This document shows, one piece after another, positions 18,097 to 26,989 of a stretch of DNA of 64,000 bases. This stretch comes from an uncultured SAR86 cluster bacterium (GTDB lineage Bacteria > Pseudomonadota > Gammaproteobacteria > Magnimaribacterales > AG-339-G14): the NCBI GenBank assembly GCA_902614235.1, contig CACMKG010000002.1:84038-148037 (forward strand). The letters are read 5' to 3'. The notes under the pieces were generated by a model. That model did not search any database. It was given only the letters and a program-made list of their open reading frames with translations, and was not told the origin of the DNA. Numbering within the stretch: position 1 is the first letter of the stretch; the number at the start of each line of letters is the position of its first letter. The position numbers were made by a program, and so were the translations under genes.

Positions 18097-19075
18097 CTTT
18101 TTTCAAAAAATCTAATAAATATTTATTAACTTCTTCAGGTTTTTCTTGTTGCACCCAGTGTCCCGCACCTTCAATCATTTGAATATCAACCAAGTTTTCG
18201 TAATACCCACCAATTGTATTTTTAATATCATCGGCATCTTTATAGCCTACTCCATTGAAAAAGTTTACCGGATCTAAAGAGCCAGTAATAAAAGATGCAG
18301 GTTGTTTTAATTTGGCATCTTTAAAATCTTTCAAATCTTCAAAATCTATTTCCAAGGCACGATATCTGTTAATTGGTCCTCGCATTCCACTTATTTCGAA
18401 TTGACTAACAAAATAATCCATCTCTTCTTCGCTGATCCATTCTGGATAAACATCAAATTCAAAAGTGCCTTCAAGGAATTTAGAATTTGGATCTTTGTCC
18501 AAAGTCTCTGCTGAGTTTTCAAATCGTTTAAGCATGCCTCTGGCATCTCCAGAGAAATAAGTCAGTTCCAATCCTTTTTTCATATCTTTTTCAAATTCTG
18601 CTTCCGCTTCTCCTTCTTTTTGAAAATAAAGAATATAAAAAAACTTGCCCTCAAATACCATTTTGAATAATTCAATTTGTGACATTTCTCCCCTGGGGCT
18701 ATATGGAACGGAAAGACCGGCCACAGCGCTTATTCTGTCTTCATTCAACAAAGCAGTTGTATGCACAATTGGGGCACCCCAATCATGTCCAACCAATATT
18801 GCTTTTTCAAACTCAAGAGCATCCATCACACCTATAACATCATTACTGATATTTTTAAGTGAATAGGCATTGATTTCATGAGGTTTGTCAGATTCTCCAT
18901 AACCTCTGACATCAAAGGCTGCTGCTGTATAACCGGCTTCAGCAATTTTTGGTATTTGGTGACGCCAGCTGTACCAACTTTCAGGCCATCCATGGACCAT
19001 CAAAACCAAAGGGCCTTCTCCTTCAATTGCTGTTCTTATTTTTATACCGTTTGCGTCTAATACTTTGAATTCCAT
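18086..19075 (-). CDS. Epoxide hydrolase-like alpha/beta hydrolase
   Basis: The 329-residue protein belongs to the soluble epoxide hydrolase / haloalkane dehalogenase branch. It has HGWPESWYSW (the HGxP oxyanion motif), RGYGESDKP, and GHDWGAPI, where Asp replaces the usual Ser nucleophile. The late GAGHWVQQEKP supplies the catalytic His, and lid-domain tyrosines are plausible near the middle. Such enzymes open epoxides to diols. The true substrate is unknown. It converges with the SbmA-like gene and is divergent from the glyoxalase II gene. Confidence 0.88.
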   Translation of the reverse strand: MEFKVLDANGIKIRTAIEGEGPLVLMVHGWPESWYSWRHQIPKIAEAGYTAAAFDVRGYGESDKPHEINAYSLKNISNDVIGVMDALEFEKAILVGHDWGAPIVHTTALLNEDRISAVAGLSVPYSPRGEMSQIELFKMVFEGKFFYILYFQKEGEAEAEFEKDMKKGLELTYFSGDARGMLKRFENSAETLDKDPNSKFLEGTFEFDVYPEWISEEEMDYFVSQFEISGMRGPINRYRALEIDFEDLKDFKDAKLKQPASFITGSLDPVNFFNGVGYKDADDIKNTIGGYYENLVDIQMIEGAGHWVQQEKPEEVNKYLLDFLKKVTR

Positions 19076-19104
19076 AGGCTATAATAACCATAAAAATAAC
19101 TATT

Positions 19105-19770
19105 ATGGCAATTCTTAAAGCAGCAATTATTACTGTTACTCCATTCCAGCAAAATTGTTCTGTGATATGGAAAGAAGACACAAAGGTCGCAGCTGTCACC
19201 GATCCTGGTGGAGATTTGGAATTGATAGAAAAATTTATTAACGATCAAAATTTAACTTTGTCAAAGATATTTATTACTCACGGACATCTGGATCATGCTG
19301 CAGAAGCTAAAGCATTAGCTGATAAATTCAGTGTAGTGATAGAAGGACCTCAAATTGAAGATGAATTTCTCACCTCAACTTTAGAAACTCAAGGCAAAGC
19401 TTATGGTATGCCAAATGCTCAAAACTTCGTGCCAGACAGATGGCTCAACGAAGGTGATCAAATAGAATTAGATGGAGAAAAATTAGACGTATATCACTGC
19501 CCTGGTCATACTCCGGGACATGTAATCTTTCATCATATTGAATCTAAGCTTGCCATTGTCGGCGATGTTTTATTTCAAGGCTCTGTAGGTAGAACAGATT
19601 TACCAGGCGGAAACATGGAAGCATTAATATCAGCAATTAGAGAAAAACTTTTACCTTTGGGAGATGACATAACTTTCATCCCAGGACACGGACCAATCTC
19701 TACTTTAGGCCAAGAACGTTTGACTAACCCCTTTGTAGCAGATCAATTATTTAAAGAAAACACGAAATGA
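19105..19770 (+). CDS. ycbL: Metallo-beta-lactamase fold hydrolase, YcbL-type glyoxalase II
   Basis: The 221-residue protein follows E. coli YcbL along its length: VTPFQQNCSVIW start, DPGGD, the zinc site THGHLDHAAEAKAL (residues about 57-70), CPGHTPGHVIFH, GDVLFQGSVGRTDLPGG and FIPGHGPISTLGQERLTNPF (quoted in pieces). YcbL is a short, single-domain glyoxalase II that hydrolyses S-lactoylglutathione. The next gene begins at an ATGA overlap, so the two are cotranslated. Confidence 0.92.
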   Translation: MAILKAAIITVTPFQQNCSVIWKEDTKVAAVTDPGGDLELIEKFINDQNLTLSKIFITHGHLDHAAEAKALADKFSVVIEGPQIEDEFLTSTLETQGKAYGMPNAQNFVPDRWLNEGDQIELDGEKLDVYHCPGHTPGHVIFHHIESKLAIVGDVLFQGSVGRTDLPGGNMEALISAIREKLLPLGDDITFIPGHGPISTLGQERLTNPFVADQLFKENTK

Positions 19771-21071
19771 AAAAAATTTTTTTAATATATGTTTTTTTAT
19801 CTTCGTCTTTTCTATTTTCAAATTCTTCAGAAATTGTCAATTTATATAACAATCAAGCTGATGAGTTACTAGAAAAAATTACTAAATGGAGACATCATCT
19901 TCATGAATTTCCTGAGCTTTCAAACAGAGAATTTAAAACTGCTAAATATATTGAAAATCATCTAAAAGAAATTGGTTTAGAAGTGAAAACCGGGATAGCT
20001 AAAACTGGAATTATCGCCATTTTAGAAGGATACAAACCTGGACCTTTTGTTGCTCTGAGAGCAGACATGGATGCTTTACCAGTAGTTGAAAGAACAGGCT
20101 TACCCTATGCTTCAATACAAAAAGCTAAATACAATGGTTTGGAAGTAGGCGTCATGCATGCTTGTGGTCATGATGCCCATATGGCTATCTTGATGGGAGT
20201 CGCAGAATTTTTTGCGTCGAATAAAGATAAAATTCCTGGATCAATTATGTTTATTTTTCAACCCGCCGAAGAAGGTCCTCCTGTTGGTGAAGAAGGAGGA
20301 GCAAAACTTATGCTGCAGGAAGGGATTTTCAAAGAACGCAAACCCGATGTAATTTATGGCCTTCATGTTAATCCAGCGCCTCATGGTGTAATAGCTTATA
20401 GAGAAGGTCCAACTATGGCTGCGGCTGATTCTTGGAAAATCATTATAAAAGGAAAACAAGCCCATGGCTCAACTCCTTGGGCTGGTATTGATCCAGTTAT
20501 GATCAGCTCTCAAATTATCAATAGCTTTAATACAATAGTTTCTAGAAAGTTGGATATAAGAAATTTACCAGCTGTTGTTTCAGTTGGAAGCGTTCACGGC
20601 GGAGTGAGAAGTAATATTATCCCTGATGAAGTTGTCTTGGAAGGAACAATCAGAACTTATGACCCAAAAATGAGAGATATAATCATTAAAGAAATGACTA
20701 CAATTGCAGAAAGTATTGCAGCCATGAATGGAGGCTCAGCAAAAGTAATTATCCCTAATGGCGCAAATTATCCAGTGACTATCAATGACGAAAATTTAAC
20801 TGCTAGGGTAGTACCAATATTGGAAAAAGTGGTTTCTTCTAAAGAATTTCTTGTGAGAACTGACAGATCAACTGGTGCAGAGGACTTTTCTTATTATGCT
20901 CAGCAAGTACCAGGTTTCTTTTTCTTTCTTGGAGTTACTGAAGAAGGAAAGGATTGGACAAAAGTAGCAGGAAATCATTCACCTTATTTTGAGGTAAGTG
21001 ATCCTTCTCTAGAATTAGGAGCAAAAGCTTTTGTTCATCTTACTTCAGGATTTCTATTTCAAGAATATTAG
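19767..21071 (+). CDS. Secreted M20-family amidohydrolase (N-acyl amino acid/hippurate hydrolase-like)
   Basis: The 434-residue protein starts with a signal peptide (MKKIFLIYVFLSSSFLFSNS), so it acts in the periplasm or outside. The M20D zinc amidohydrolase domain has RHHLHEFPELSNREF, ALRADMDALPV, HACGHDAHMAILMG (metal Cys/His/Asp), QPAEEGPPVGEEGG, GLHVNP, and the late STGAEDFSYYAQQVPGFFFFLG (in pieces). The family removes acyl groups from amino acids. A periplasmic copy fits scavenging of N-acyl amino acids or peptides. It is translationally coupled to the ycbL-like gene (ATGA). Confidence 0.9.
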   Translation: MKKIFLIYVFLSSSFLFSNSSEIVNLYNNQADELLEKITKWRHHLHEFPELSNREFKTAKYIENHLKEIGLEVKTGIAKTGIIAILEGYKPGPFVALRADMDALPVVERTGLPYASIQKAKYNGLEVGVMHACGHDAHMAILMGVAEFFASNKDKIPGSIMFIFQPAEEGPPVGEEGGAKLMLQEGIFKERKPDVIYGLHVNPAPHGVIAYREGPTMAAADSWKIIIKGKQAHGSTPWAGIDPVMISSQIINSFNTIVSRKLDIRNLPAVVSVGSVHGGVRSNIIPDEVVLEGTIRTYDPKMRDIIIKEMTTIAESIAAMNGGSAKVIIPNGANYPVTINDENLTARVVPILEKVVSSKEFLVRTDRSTGAEDFSYYAQQVPGFFFFLGVTEEGKDWTKVAGNHSPYFEVSDPSLELGAKAFVHLTSGFLFQEY

Positions 21072-21087
21072 TCAATCTTAATAAGTA

Positions 21088-22245
21088 TTAAATAAATTTA
21101 TAAATCGCTTCTTCAAATCTTTTAAGGACTTGCTTGGGTTTTTCATGATAACAAGGGGCAATCTGCATCATTATGGTTCCACCTATGTCTTTTTCTTTAT
21201 CAAACCAAAAGAAGGTATTCATTATTCCTGACCAAGCACAAGAGCCTTTGGTTCTTCTATTCGGTATATCTTCGCAATTAATCATAAAGCTATAGCCCCA
21301 TTTTTTTTCGATTCCTGGAAACCATTCATTTGGAGCGATGATACTCGGGCTGAATGTTGGTTGGAAAGGCACGTTGAGTTCACCGATTTGATTAGTAGTC
21401 ATTTGTTTGACTGTTTCACTGCTCAATATATTGTCTCCATTTACATTGCCAGAATTTAGGAACATTCTTAAGAATTTTGCATAGTCCTCTGGGCAAGAAA
21501 ATACTCCGCCGCCGCCATAGGCAAATTTGTCTATTTGAGGAGGAGACATTAACTCGCTGATATCAACTAAACTTCCATTCTCTTCGATTGAATATATTTT
21601 GGGCAATCTATCCTCTCCTAATTTTGTAATGTCAAAGGAAGTATTGTTCATCTCTAAAGGTTTGAATAATTTTTCTGTCATGAAATCATTCAAAGATTGC
21701 TCTGACAGAGTTTCGATAATCCTGCCTATCCAACCCAAGCCAATACCGTAGTGCCAATATTTACCAGGTTGCTCTATGAGAGGAGCCTCTAAAAACTTTC
21801 CTTCTTTATCTAACAGACCGGCTATTTTTTCATCCAATAAGAGATGAGAAAGTGTTTCGTGATGAAAATCATATCCAAATCCTGATGTGTGAGTTAATAG
21901 TTGATGCAAAGTTACTTTTGTTTCTGGTTCGCTATAAACAATTTCATTATTTTCCAAAGAGGCAACTTTAAGACTTTTTAAATCATCTATGTAATTTTCT
22001 GCTGGAGTGTGAAGATCCAATCCTTTTTCCTTAGCAAGTAACATAAAGGCAGAAGTTGTTAGAGCTTTAGTCATTGAGGCAATTCTAAAGACTGCATCAG
22101 TTTCAAGTGGTTTGGTTTTCTCTAAGTCTTCGTAACCTACTGAACCTGATAATAAAGTTTCTTTAGAATTGGTTACAGCGAAAGAGGCGTATGGAATGTT
22201 GCTTTCTTCTAAAGCAGCTTCAATAACTTGGTTTATTTCTTCCAT
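21088..22245 (-). CDS. Beta-lactamase-family serine hydrolase (class C/esterase type)
   Basis: The 385-residue protein has the penicillin-binding fold of class C beta-lactamase-like esterases. The catalytic SMTK is at residues 57-60 (RIASMTKALT), the tyrosine motif appears as HYGIGLGW near the middle, and a C-terminal region precedes the KTG-like site. There is no signal peptide, so it is probably a cytoplasmic esterase or peptidase (EstB type) rather than an antibiotic resistance enzyme. It sits just downstream of tRNA-Gly on the same strand. Confidence 0.85.
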   Translation of the reverse strand: MEEINQVIEAALEESNIPYASFAVTNSKETLLSGSVGYEDLEKTKPLETDAVFRIASMTKALTTSAFMLLAKEKGLDLHTPAENYIDDLKSLKVASLENNEIVYSEPETKVTLHQLLTHTSGFGYDFHHETLSHLLLDEKIAGLLDKEGKFLEAPLIEQPGKYWHYGIGLGWIGRIIETLSEQSLNDFMTEKLFKPLEMNNTSFDITKLGEDRLPKIYSIEENGSLVDISELMSPPQIDKFAYGGGGVFSCPEDYAKFLRMFLNSGNVNGDNILSSETVKQMTTNQIGELNVPFQPTFSPSIIAPNEWFPGIEKKWGYSFMINCEDIPNRRTKGSCAWSGIMNTFFWFDKEKDIGGTIMMQIAPCYHEKPKQVLKRFEEAIYKFI

Positions 22246-22262
22246 AACACTCTCCTAGTTAA

Positions 22263-22337
<75 letters not shown>

Positions 22338-22395
22338 AAATCTTAATTTGAAGGGAGATTATACATAATGCACAAATTAATTTTATACTTCTTGT

Positions 22396-22500
22396 ATGAT
22401 GAATAAAAATTGCTTATCTATTTTTCTAATTTTATTTTCTCTAAATTACTTAGGTAAAATTTTGTTGCAAACAATAAAATTAGTTCTGGGGAAAATTTAA
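22396..22500 (+). CDS. Possible 34-residue leader peptide overlapping the next gene (TAATG)
   Basis: The ORF begins with ATGATG at 22396 and ends with a TAA that shares its last base with the ATG of the alpha/beta hydrolase. It encodes a short hydrophobic peptide with one potential helix (LSIFLILFSLNYLGKILL). The coupling geometry is suggestive, but the ORF is short and AT-rich and could be chance. Confidence 0.25.
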   Translation: MMNKNCLSIFLILFSLNYLGKILLQTIKLVLGKI

Positions 22501-23360
22501 TGTTCGAATCATTTAAGAAAGATACAATTGAAAGATTAGAAGGCAATAGCAAAGTTATAAAAACTCAACTGGGTTTAGTTGAGTATGCTGAATTTGGGAA
22601 TTCTGGTCCAATTATTTTAGAAATTCATGGCAGTCCAGGTGGGTTTGATCAGATCTTTGAAACAAAAGGATTTAAAACAATTGCGCCTAGCAGACCGGGT
22701 TATTTAAGAACTCCTCTCTCCTCCGGAGAAAGTCCTGAAAATCAGGCAAGATTATTTAATGCATTGTTAGATGAATTAAAAATAGATTCAGTAATTATTA
22801 AAGGTACCTCTGGTGGAGGTCCGGCAGCTATTGAATTTGCTTCCAATTTTCCAGAAAGAACTCAAGGCTTAATTCTTTTTGAGGCTTTAACTGGAGCTTG
22901 GACTCCAAATCAAGATCCAGCAGAAGACATCGAAAATTTTTCAGATCATGATATGTGGAACCTTTTATCTAGTCTCGTAAAAAGTGGCGACGAAAGCATG
23001 ATTTCTTTTTTAATCCCAAATAAGAATAATCAAAAATTAGTTCTGAATAAAAAAGAAAATATTGAAAATTTAAAGAAGCTATTTTGGTCGATTTGGCCAT
23101 TGAGCCTGAGATTAGATGGCTGGAAAAATGACAAGAACAATTTTAAAAATTTATCTCTTCCACTCAACAAAATTAAATGTCCAACCCTTATTATTCATGG
23201 AACAGAAGATACCAACGTTGATATTAAACATGCAGAAAAAGCTCTTAAAGAAATTCAAAACTCAAAGCTTTATATCGTTGAAGGAGGAGACCACTACATG
23301 AGTTTCAGTCACAGCAATGAAATAGAAAAAGAAATATCAAATTTTATAAAAAGCCTTTAA
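22500..23360 (+). CDS. Alpha/beta hydrolase
   Basis: The 286-residue protein has the canonical layout: EIHGSPGGFD oxyanion loop, KGTSGGGPAAIEFA nucleophile elbow (Ser in GTSGGG), IHGTEDTNV with the acid residue, and EGGDHYMSF with the catalytic His. The nearest types are proline iminopeptidase-like and esterase-like hydrolases. There is no signal peptide. The start overlaps the end of a putative 34-codon leader. A small secreted protein gene follows 18 bases later. Confidence 0.85.
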   Translation: MFESFKKDTIERLEGNSKVIKTQLGLVEYAEFGNSGPIILEIHGSPGGFDQIFETKGFKTIAPSRPGYLRTPLSSGESPENQARLFNALLDELKIDSVIIKGTSGGGPAAIEFASNFPERTQGLILFEALTGAWTPNQDPAEDIENFSDHDMWNLLSSLVKSGDESMISFLIPNKNNQKLVLNKKENIENLKKLFWSIWPLSLRLDGWKNDKNNFKNLSLPLNKIKCPTLIIHGTEDTNVDIKHAEKALKEIQNSKLYIVEGGDHYMSFSHSNEIEKEISNFIKSL

Positions 23361-23378
23361 AAGAGTAATATAAAATTA

Positions 23379-23681
23379 GTGAAAAAGTTAGTTTTTTTAT
23401 TTTTCTTATTTAGTATTAATTCTTGGGCAGGTTTTGATGATATCTGCTTAATACCTAATTTGAATTTGACCTCTATCGAAGCAGAATTAAAAGAAAAAGG
23501 CTGTGAAAAAAATGACATTCTTTATGTCATGACTGAAAAACAGACAGACTTACCATTCATGATGGCTAATTATTGCATGTATCGAAATCATGAGATTACT
23601 CAAAATGTTACTCAAGAAGTTTCTATCGTTTATCATCTAACTTGTGTATTTAGAGGAGAGAGAAGAGAGTTTAGAAATTAA
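23379..23681 (+). CDS. Secreted 100-residue protein of unknown function
   Basis: The protein begins at a GTG with a signal peptide (MKKLVFLFFLFSINSWA, cleavage near residue 17). The mature part has about 83 residues and four cysteines (DICL, KGCEK, NYCMY, LTCVF), which could form two disulfides in the periplasm. I recognise no family. It follows the alpha/beta hydrolase by 18 bases and converges on the SDR gene. Confidence 0.6.
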   Translation: MKKLVFLFFLFSINSWAGFDDICLIPNLNLTSIEAELKEKGCEKNDILYVMTEKQTDLPFMMANYCMYRNHEITQNVTQEVSIVYHLTCVFRGERREFRN

Positions 23682-23684
23682 TAT

Positions 23685-24737
23685 TTAATTTAGCGAATCA
23701 AACTTAATTAAACTTTCAGCCGCTGCTTTTATAGCTTCTTTAGCTGGTCTAGGTTTCCAGCCAAGTAATTCTTTTGCTCTGGATGAATCCAATTTTCTAT
23801 TTTTTCCAAGCTCAGGAGCAATCATTTTTAAAGGCGGTCTTAGAAAAGCAAAAAGTTTTAAAAGCCAAGTCGGTGCTTCACGATTTGGTATTTTGTTTTG
23901 AAATTCTGGAAAAGCATCTCTTAGAAAATCAGTTTGTTCTTTCATCATCATATTGCTTTCTGAACAGACAAATCTTTTCCCTGCTGCCTCAGGACGAGTC
24001 ATTGCAAGTAATTGAAGATCTGCAACATCTCTAACATCGACTATTCCCATATCCATATTAGGTACCATCGGATAGTTGCCTGACATCATTTCAAGAATTA
24101 CTCCAACACTTGTCCCATAGTCTTCTTCAAGCACAGGACCAAAAACCATTGCTGGATTTACAACAGAAAGTTCCATTCCACTAGAATCTTTTTCTATAAA
24201 TTCCCATGCAGCTTTTTCTGCGAGCGTTTTAGATTTAGCGTAAGCACTTGTATTTTTGTGATTTACATCAGTCCAATGCTCTTCATTAAATGAAAAATCC
24301 TCATCAATTTCATCGTCTCTGCCATAAAGGATTGCTGCAACAGAAGATGTCACGACAACTCTCTTCACACCGGCTTCTGAAGCTGCTCTTAAAACATTTT
24401 TCGTACCTTCTAGAGCAGGAGTAATCAATTCATTTTCATCTTTGGGATTTTCCATCATGACAGGTGAGGCGACATGAAGAACATAATCACAGCCTTCCAT
24501 TGCTTCTTTCCACCCTTCCGATTCAGTTAGGTTTGCTACTTTCCAATCTATCGCGAGTTCTGATTGTCCCTCATATTCTTGCAATCCATCTGAGATAACT
24601 TGGTTTAGTTTATTTGTTCTGCCTAAATCTCTAACTGTTGATCTCACATTAAAGCCTGCTGCTGTGAGCTTGATAATGCAGTGAGTGGCAATAAACCCTG
24701 ATCCTCCGGTGACCAATACTGTTTTCTTTTCTTCCAT
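23685..24737 (-). CDS. NAD(P)-dependent extended SDR (dihydroflavonol 4-reductase-like)
   Basis: The 350-residue protein has the Rossmann VTGGSGFIATHCI motif at residues 9-21, the cofactor-site HVASPV, and the catalytic Ser (VVTSSVAAIL) with YAKSK (Tyr and Lys). This arrangement resembles dihydroflavonol reductases and carbonyl/aldehyde reductases of the extended SDR family. The substrate is unknown. The gene runs opposite to the preceding cluster and is upstream of none of its neighbours within 50 bases. Confidence 0.87.
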   Translation of the reverse strand: MEEKKTVLVTGGSGFIATHCIIKLTAAGFNVRSTVRDLGRTNKLNQVISDGLQEYEGQSELAIDWKVANLTESEGWKEAMEGCDYVLHVASPVMMENPKDENELITPALEGTKNVLRAASEAGVKRVVVTSSVAAILYGRDDEIDEDFSFNEEHWTDVNHKNTSAYAKSKTLAEKAAWEFIEKDSSGMELSVVNPAMVFGPVLEEDYGTSVGVILEMMSGNYPMVPNMDMGIVDVRDVADLQLLAMTRPEAAGKRFVCSESNMMMKEQTDFLRDAFPEFQNKIPNREAPTWLLKLFAFLRPPLKMIAPELGKNRKLDSSRAKELLGWKPRPAKEAIKAAAESLIKFDSLN

Positions 24738-24791
24738 GATTTGATTTTAAATCAAATGTTGTAAAAAATTAAATAAGTTTTTTAGATCTGG

Positions 24792-25187
24792 TTAAAAAGT
24801 AGAAACATCTTTTTGTCTCTTGTTATGTGCAATTCTCAAGATCACTGTAGTAAATAAAGAGAGCACAAAACTAATAATCATCGCAATTCTTATAGGAGAA
24901 GTAAAAAATGCTAAAAATTGAACAAAAGTAAAGGCTGCGAACATGACAAAAACAGGCCAAACTGAAGATGTAGGATTTTTGCCAGTGAAATATCTAAAAA
25001 TAAAGTAAGCCCCTGTTAAGTACAAAGTTGGTCTCACAGTTTTAGTTCTTAAAGATTCTAACTGATCTGCATCCACACCTAAAAGAAGAAGGTTAGTATG
25101 ATATTTGAGTTCTAAAACGCCATCTATTGATAGAAATATTAGAGTAAGAAATAACCCACCCATTAAAAGCTTAATAAATCTATCCAT
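24792..25187 (-). CDS. 131-residue four-helix membrane protein (paralogue B)
   Basis: The protein has about four membrane segments and a basic C-terminal tail (RIAHNKRQKDVSTF). It is a clear tandem paralogue of the next gene upstream: both are exactly 131 residues, with YFIFRYFTGKNPTSSVWPV in this copy and YFIYRYFVGKNPTSTIWPV in the other, and near-identical tails. I know no family function. The gap to its paralogue is 44 bases on the same strand. Confidence 0.75.
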   Translation of the reverse strand: MDRFIKLLMGGLFLTLIFLSIDGVLELKYHTNLLLLGVDADQLESLRTKTVRPTLYLTGAYFIFRYFTGKNPTSSVWPVFVMFAAFTFVQFLAFFTSPIRIAMIISFVLSLFTTVILRIAHNKRQKDVSTF

Positions 25188-25231
25188 CCAAAATCTCCCA
25201 ACTCCTAAAACTAAAACGATCTTAACAGAAT

Positions 25232-25627
25232 CTAAAAAGTTGAGATTTCTTTTTTTCTTCTATTATGGGCAGTCCTAAAAATAATAACTGCAAAAACAGT
25301 TATTACTAAATTTATGATCATAAAGAGATTTATTTTATCGAAAGTAAATAAAGCAATGAATTGAGTAAAACTAAAAGATATTGTTATTACATAGACTGGC
25401 CAAATTGTAGAAGTGGGATTTTTTCCAACGAAATATCTATAAATGAAATACAAAAGAGTCAAATACAGTGTCGAATCAATAGTTCTTGATTTCCAATTTG
25501 AAAGCTCTTCTACTGTCAATCCTGAACCAGGAAAGTTTTGATAGTCAAAAAAAACTATTCTTAGCATTGCCATCCCAAGAAAAAAAATCGCCGCAGCGAT
25601 CATAATTCCATCTACTAACTTAGTCAT
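25232..25627 (-). CDS. 131-residue four-helix membrane protein (paralogue A)
   Basis: A tandem duplicate of the downstream gene. I chose the ATG at 25627 over a TTG eight codons upstream because it gives the same 131-residue length and the N-termini then align. It has a hydrophobic first helix, a polar loop with LSNWKSRTIDSTLYL, the conserved RYFVGKNPTST motif between helices 2 and 3, and a basic tail (RTAHNRRKKEISTF). The function is unknown. Confidence 0.75.
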   Translation of the reverse strand: MTKLVDGIMIAAAIFFLGMAMLRIVFFDYQNFPGSGLTVEELSNWKSRTIDSTLYLTLLYFIYRYFVGKNPTSTIWPVYVITISFSFTQFIALFTFDKINLFMIINLVITVFAVIIFRTAHNRRKKEISTF

Positions 25628-25740
25628 AATCAAATTTAGAAACTCTCTCAAATTTATTTTAAATAATTTTTAATGTGCTGTGGTTTTTTTTTATTTTGCC
25701 TATAAAATGATTTTTGAAATATTTATTTAAGGAGAAAAAA

Positions 25741-26988
25741 ATGGATCTTGAATTCGGCTCAGAATATGATGAATTTACAAAGGATGTTCAAGACTTTTGT
25801 AAGGAATATAGTAATGCAATCATAAGTAATGCCAATGATAAAAAATTTGAAATGCATGACGCCTTATCCGGCAATTCAAATGAAAAAACTGGAAAAGTCG
25901 TAAATCGATCTGAGTGGCAAAGATTACTTATAGAAAAAGGTTATTTTGCAAGATCTATACCCAAAGAATATGGAGGCTATGGTGGAGAGCCTGACATAAT
26001 AAAAAGTCGGATCATCGCAACTGAGTTTTCAAAAAATAAGGTGCCAAATGCAATGGGTGGTCAAGGTATAGATATGTTGGTACCTACTCTTCTAGAATGG
26101 GGTACTGAAGAACAAAAACAAAAATACATTAAATCTACTCTTCATGGCGAAACAATCTGGTGCCAAGGTTATTCTGAACCAAATGCAGGAAGTGACTTAG
26201 CAAATCTTCAAACAAAAGGAGAGTTGATTGACGGTAATTGGGTGATTAACGGCCAAAAAATATGGACTAGTACTGCTCAATTTTCTCAAATGATGTTTTG
26301 TTTGATTCGAACCGAACCAGATGCTTCTAAACATGCAGGCATAAGCTTCATTTTAATACCCATGGACACGCCTGGAATTGAAATAAGGCCTTTAGTCGAT
26401 ATGACTCTAAAAGCAGGATTCAATGAAGTTTTCTTCGATGACGTAACTGTTCCGGAGGAAAATCTTGTCGCGAAAAGAGGAGAAGGATGGTCTGTAGCTA
26501 ATTCTGTTTTAGGTCATGAAAGAGGCTCTCTTGCAAATCCGAATGCAACAATGAATAGACTTAACACTCTTATTAATTTAATGAAAGAGGAGACAATAGA
26601 CGGTAGAAGACTAATTGATGTTCCCTCTTACAGAGATAGATTGCTTCAAGTTCAAGGAAAAGTAATGGCTGTTCAAGCCCACTCCTTGCGTTTACTATCT
26701 TCAAAAATTAATCCAAATCAAAATGTGAAATTAGGCGGAATGATTCAAAAATTAGTTGGAACAGAACTTAGACATGAATTGGAAGGTTTAGCTATAGATA
26801 TCATGGGCGAATTAGGAACTCTTTATGAAGATGATCCCAATGTTAGAGACGGAGGATCGTGGCAATTTACCTATATGTATTTCTTAGGATTGATAATTGG
26901 TGGAGGTACAAATCAAATTCAGAAAAATATTATTTCTGAGAGAGGATTGGGCATGCCAAGAGAACCAAAAGTTACTGTAGAGGTTTAA
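25741..26988 (+). CDS. Acyl-CoA dehydrogenase, subunit with intact FAD-binding GGTNQIQ end
   Basis: The start at ATG 25741 is fixed by AAGGAG eight bases upstream; a TTG nine codons earlier is weaker. The 415-residue protein has the ACAD layout: the ARSIPKEYGGYGG turn, WCQGYSEPNAGSDLANLQT (flavin/substrate cleft), GQKIWTSTA, and the C-terminal GGGTNQIQKNIISERGLG. At the place where MCAD-type enzymes carry the catalytic Glu (YEGT) this protein has GGGT. The next gene is a second, shorter ACAD starting one base after this stop. Together they look like a heteromeric acyl-CoA dehydrogenase. Confidence 0.88.
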   Translation: MDLEFGSEYDEFTKDVQDFCKEYSNAIISNANDKKFEMHDALSGNSNEKTGKVVNRSEWQRLLIEKGYFARSIPKEYGGYGGEPDIIKSRIIATEFSKNKVPNAMGGQGIDMLVPTLLEWGTEEQKQKYIKSTLHGETIWCQGYSEPNAGSDLANLQTKGELIDGNWVINGQKIWTSTAQFSQMMFCLIRTEPDASKHAGISFILIPMDTPGIEIRPLVDMTLKAGFNEVFFDDVTVPEENLVAKRGEGWSVANSVLGHERGSLANPNATMNRLNTLINLMKEETIDGRRLIDVPSYRDRLLQVQGKVMAVQAHSLRLLSSKINPNQNVKLGGMIQKLVGTELRHELEGLAIDIMGELGTLYEDDPNVRDGGSWQFTYMYFLGLIIGGGTNQIQKNIISERGLGMPREPKVTVEV

Positions 26989-26989
26989 C

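Noticed and set aside
21088..22245. Antibiotic resistance beta-lactamase
   Set aside because: The SMTK motif is present but there is no signal peptide and the other motifs fit esterase-type class C relatives better.
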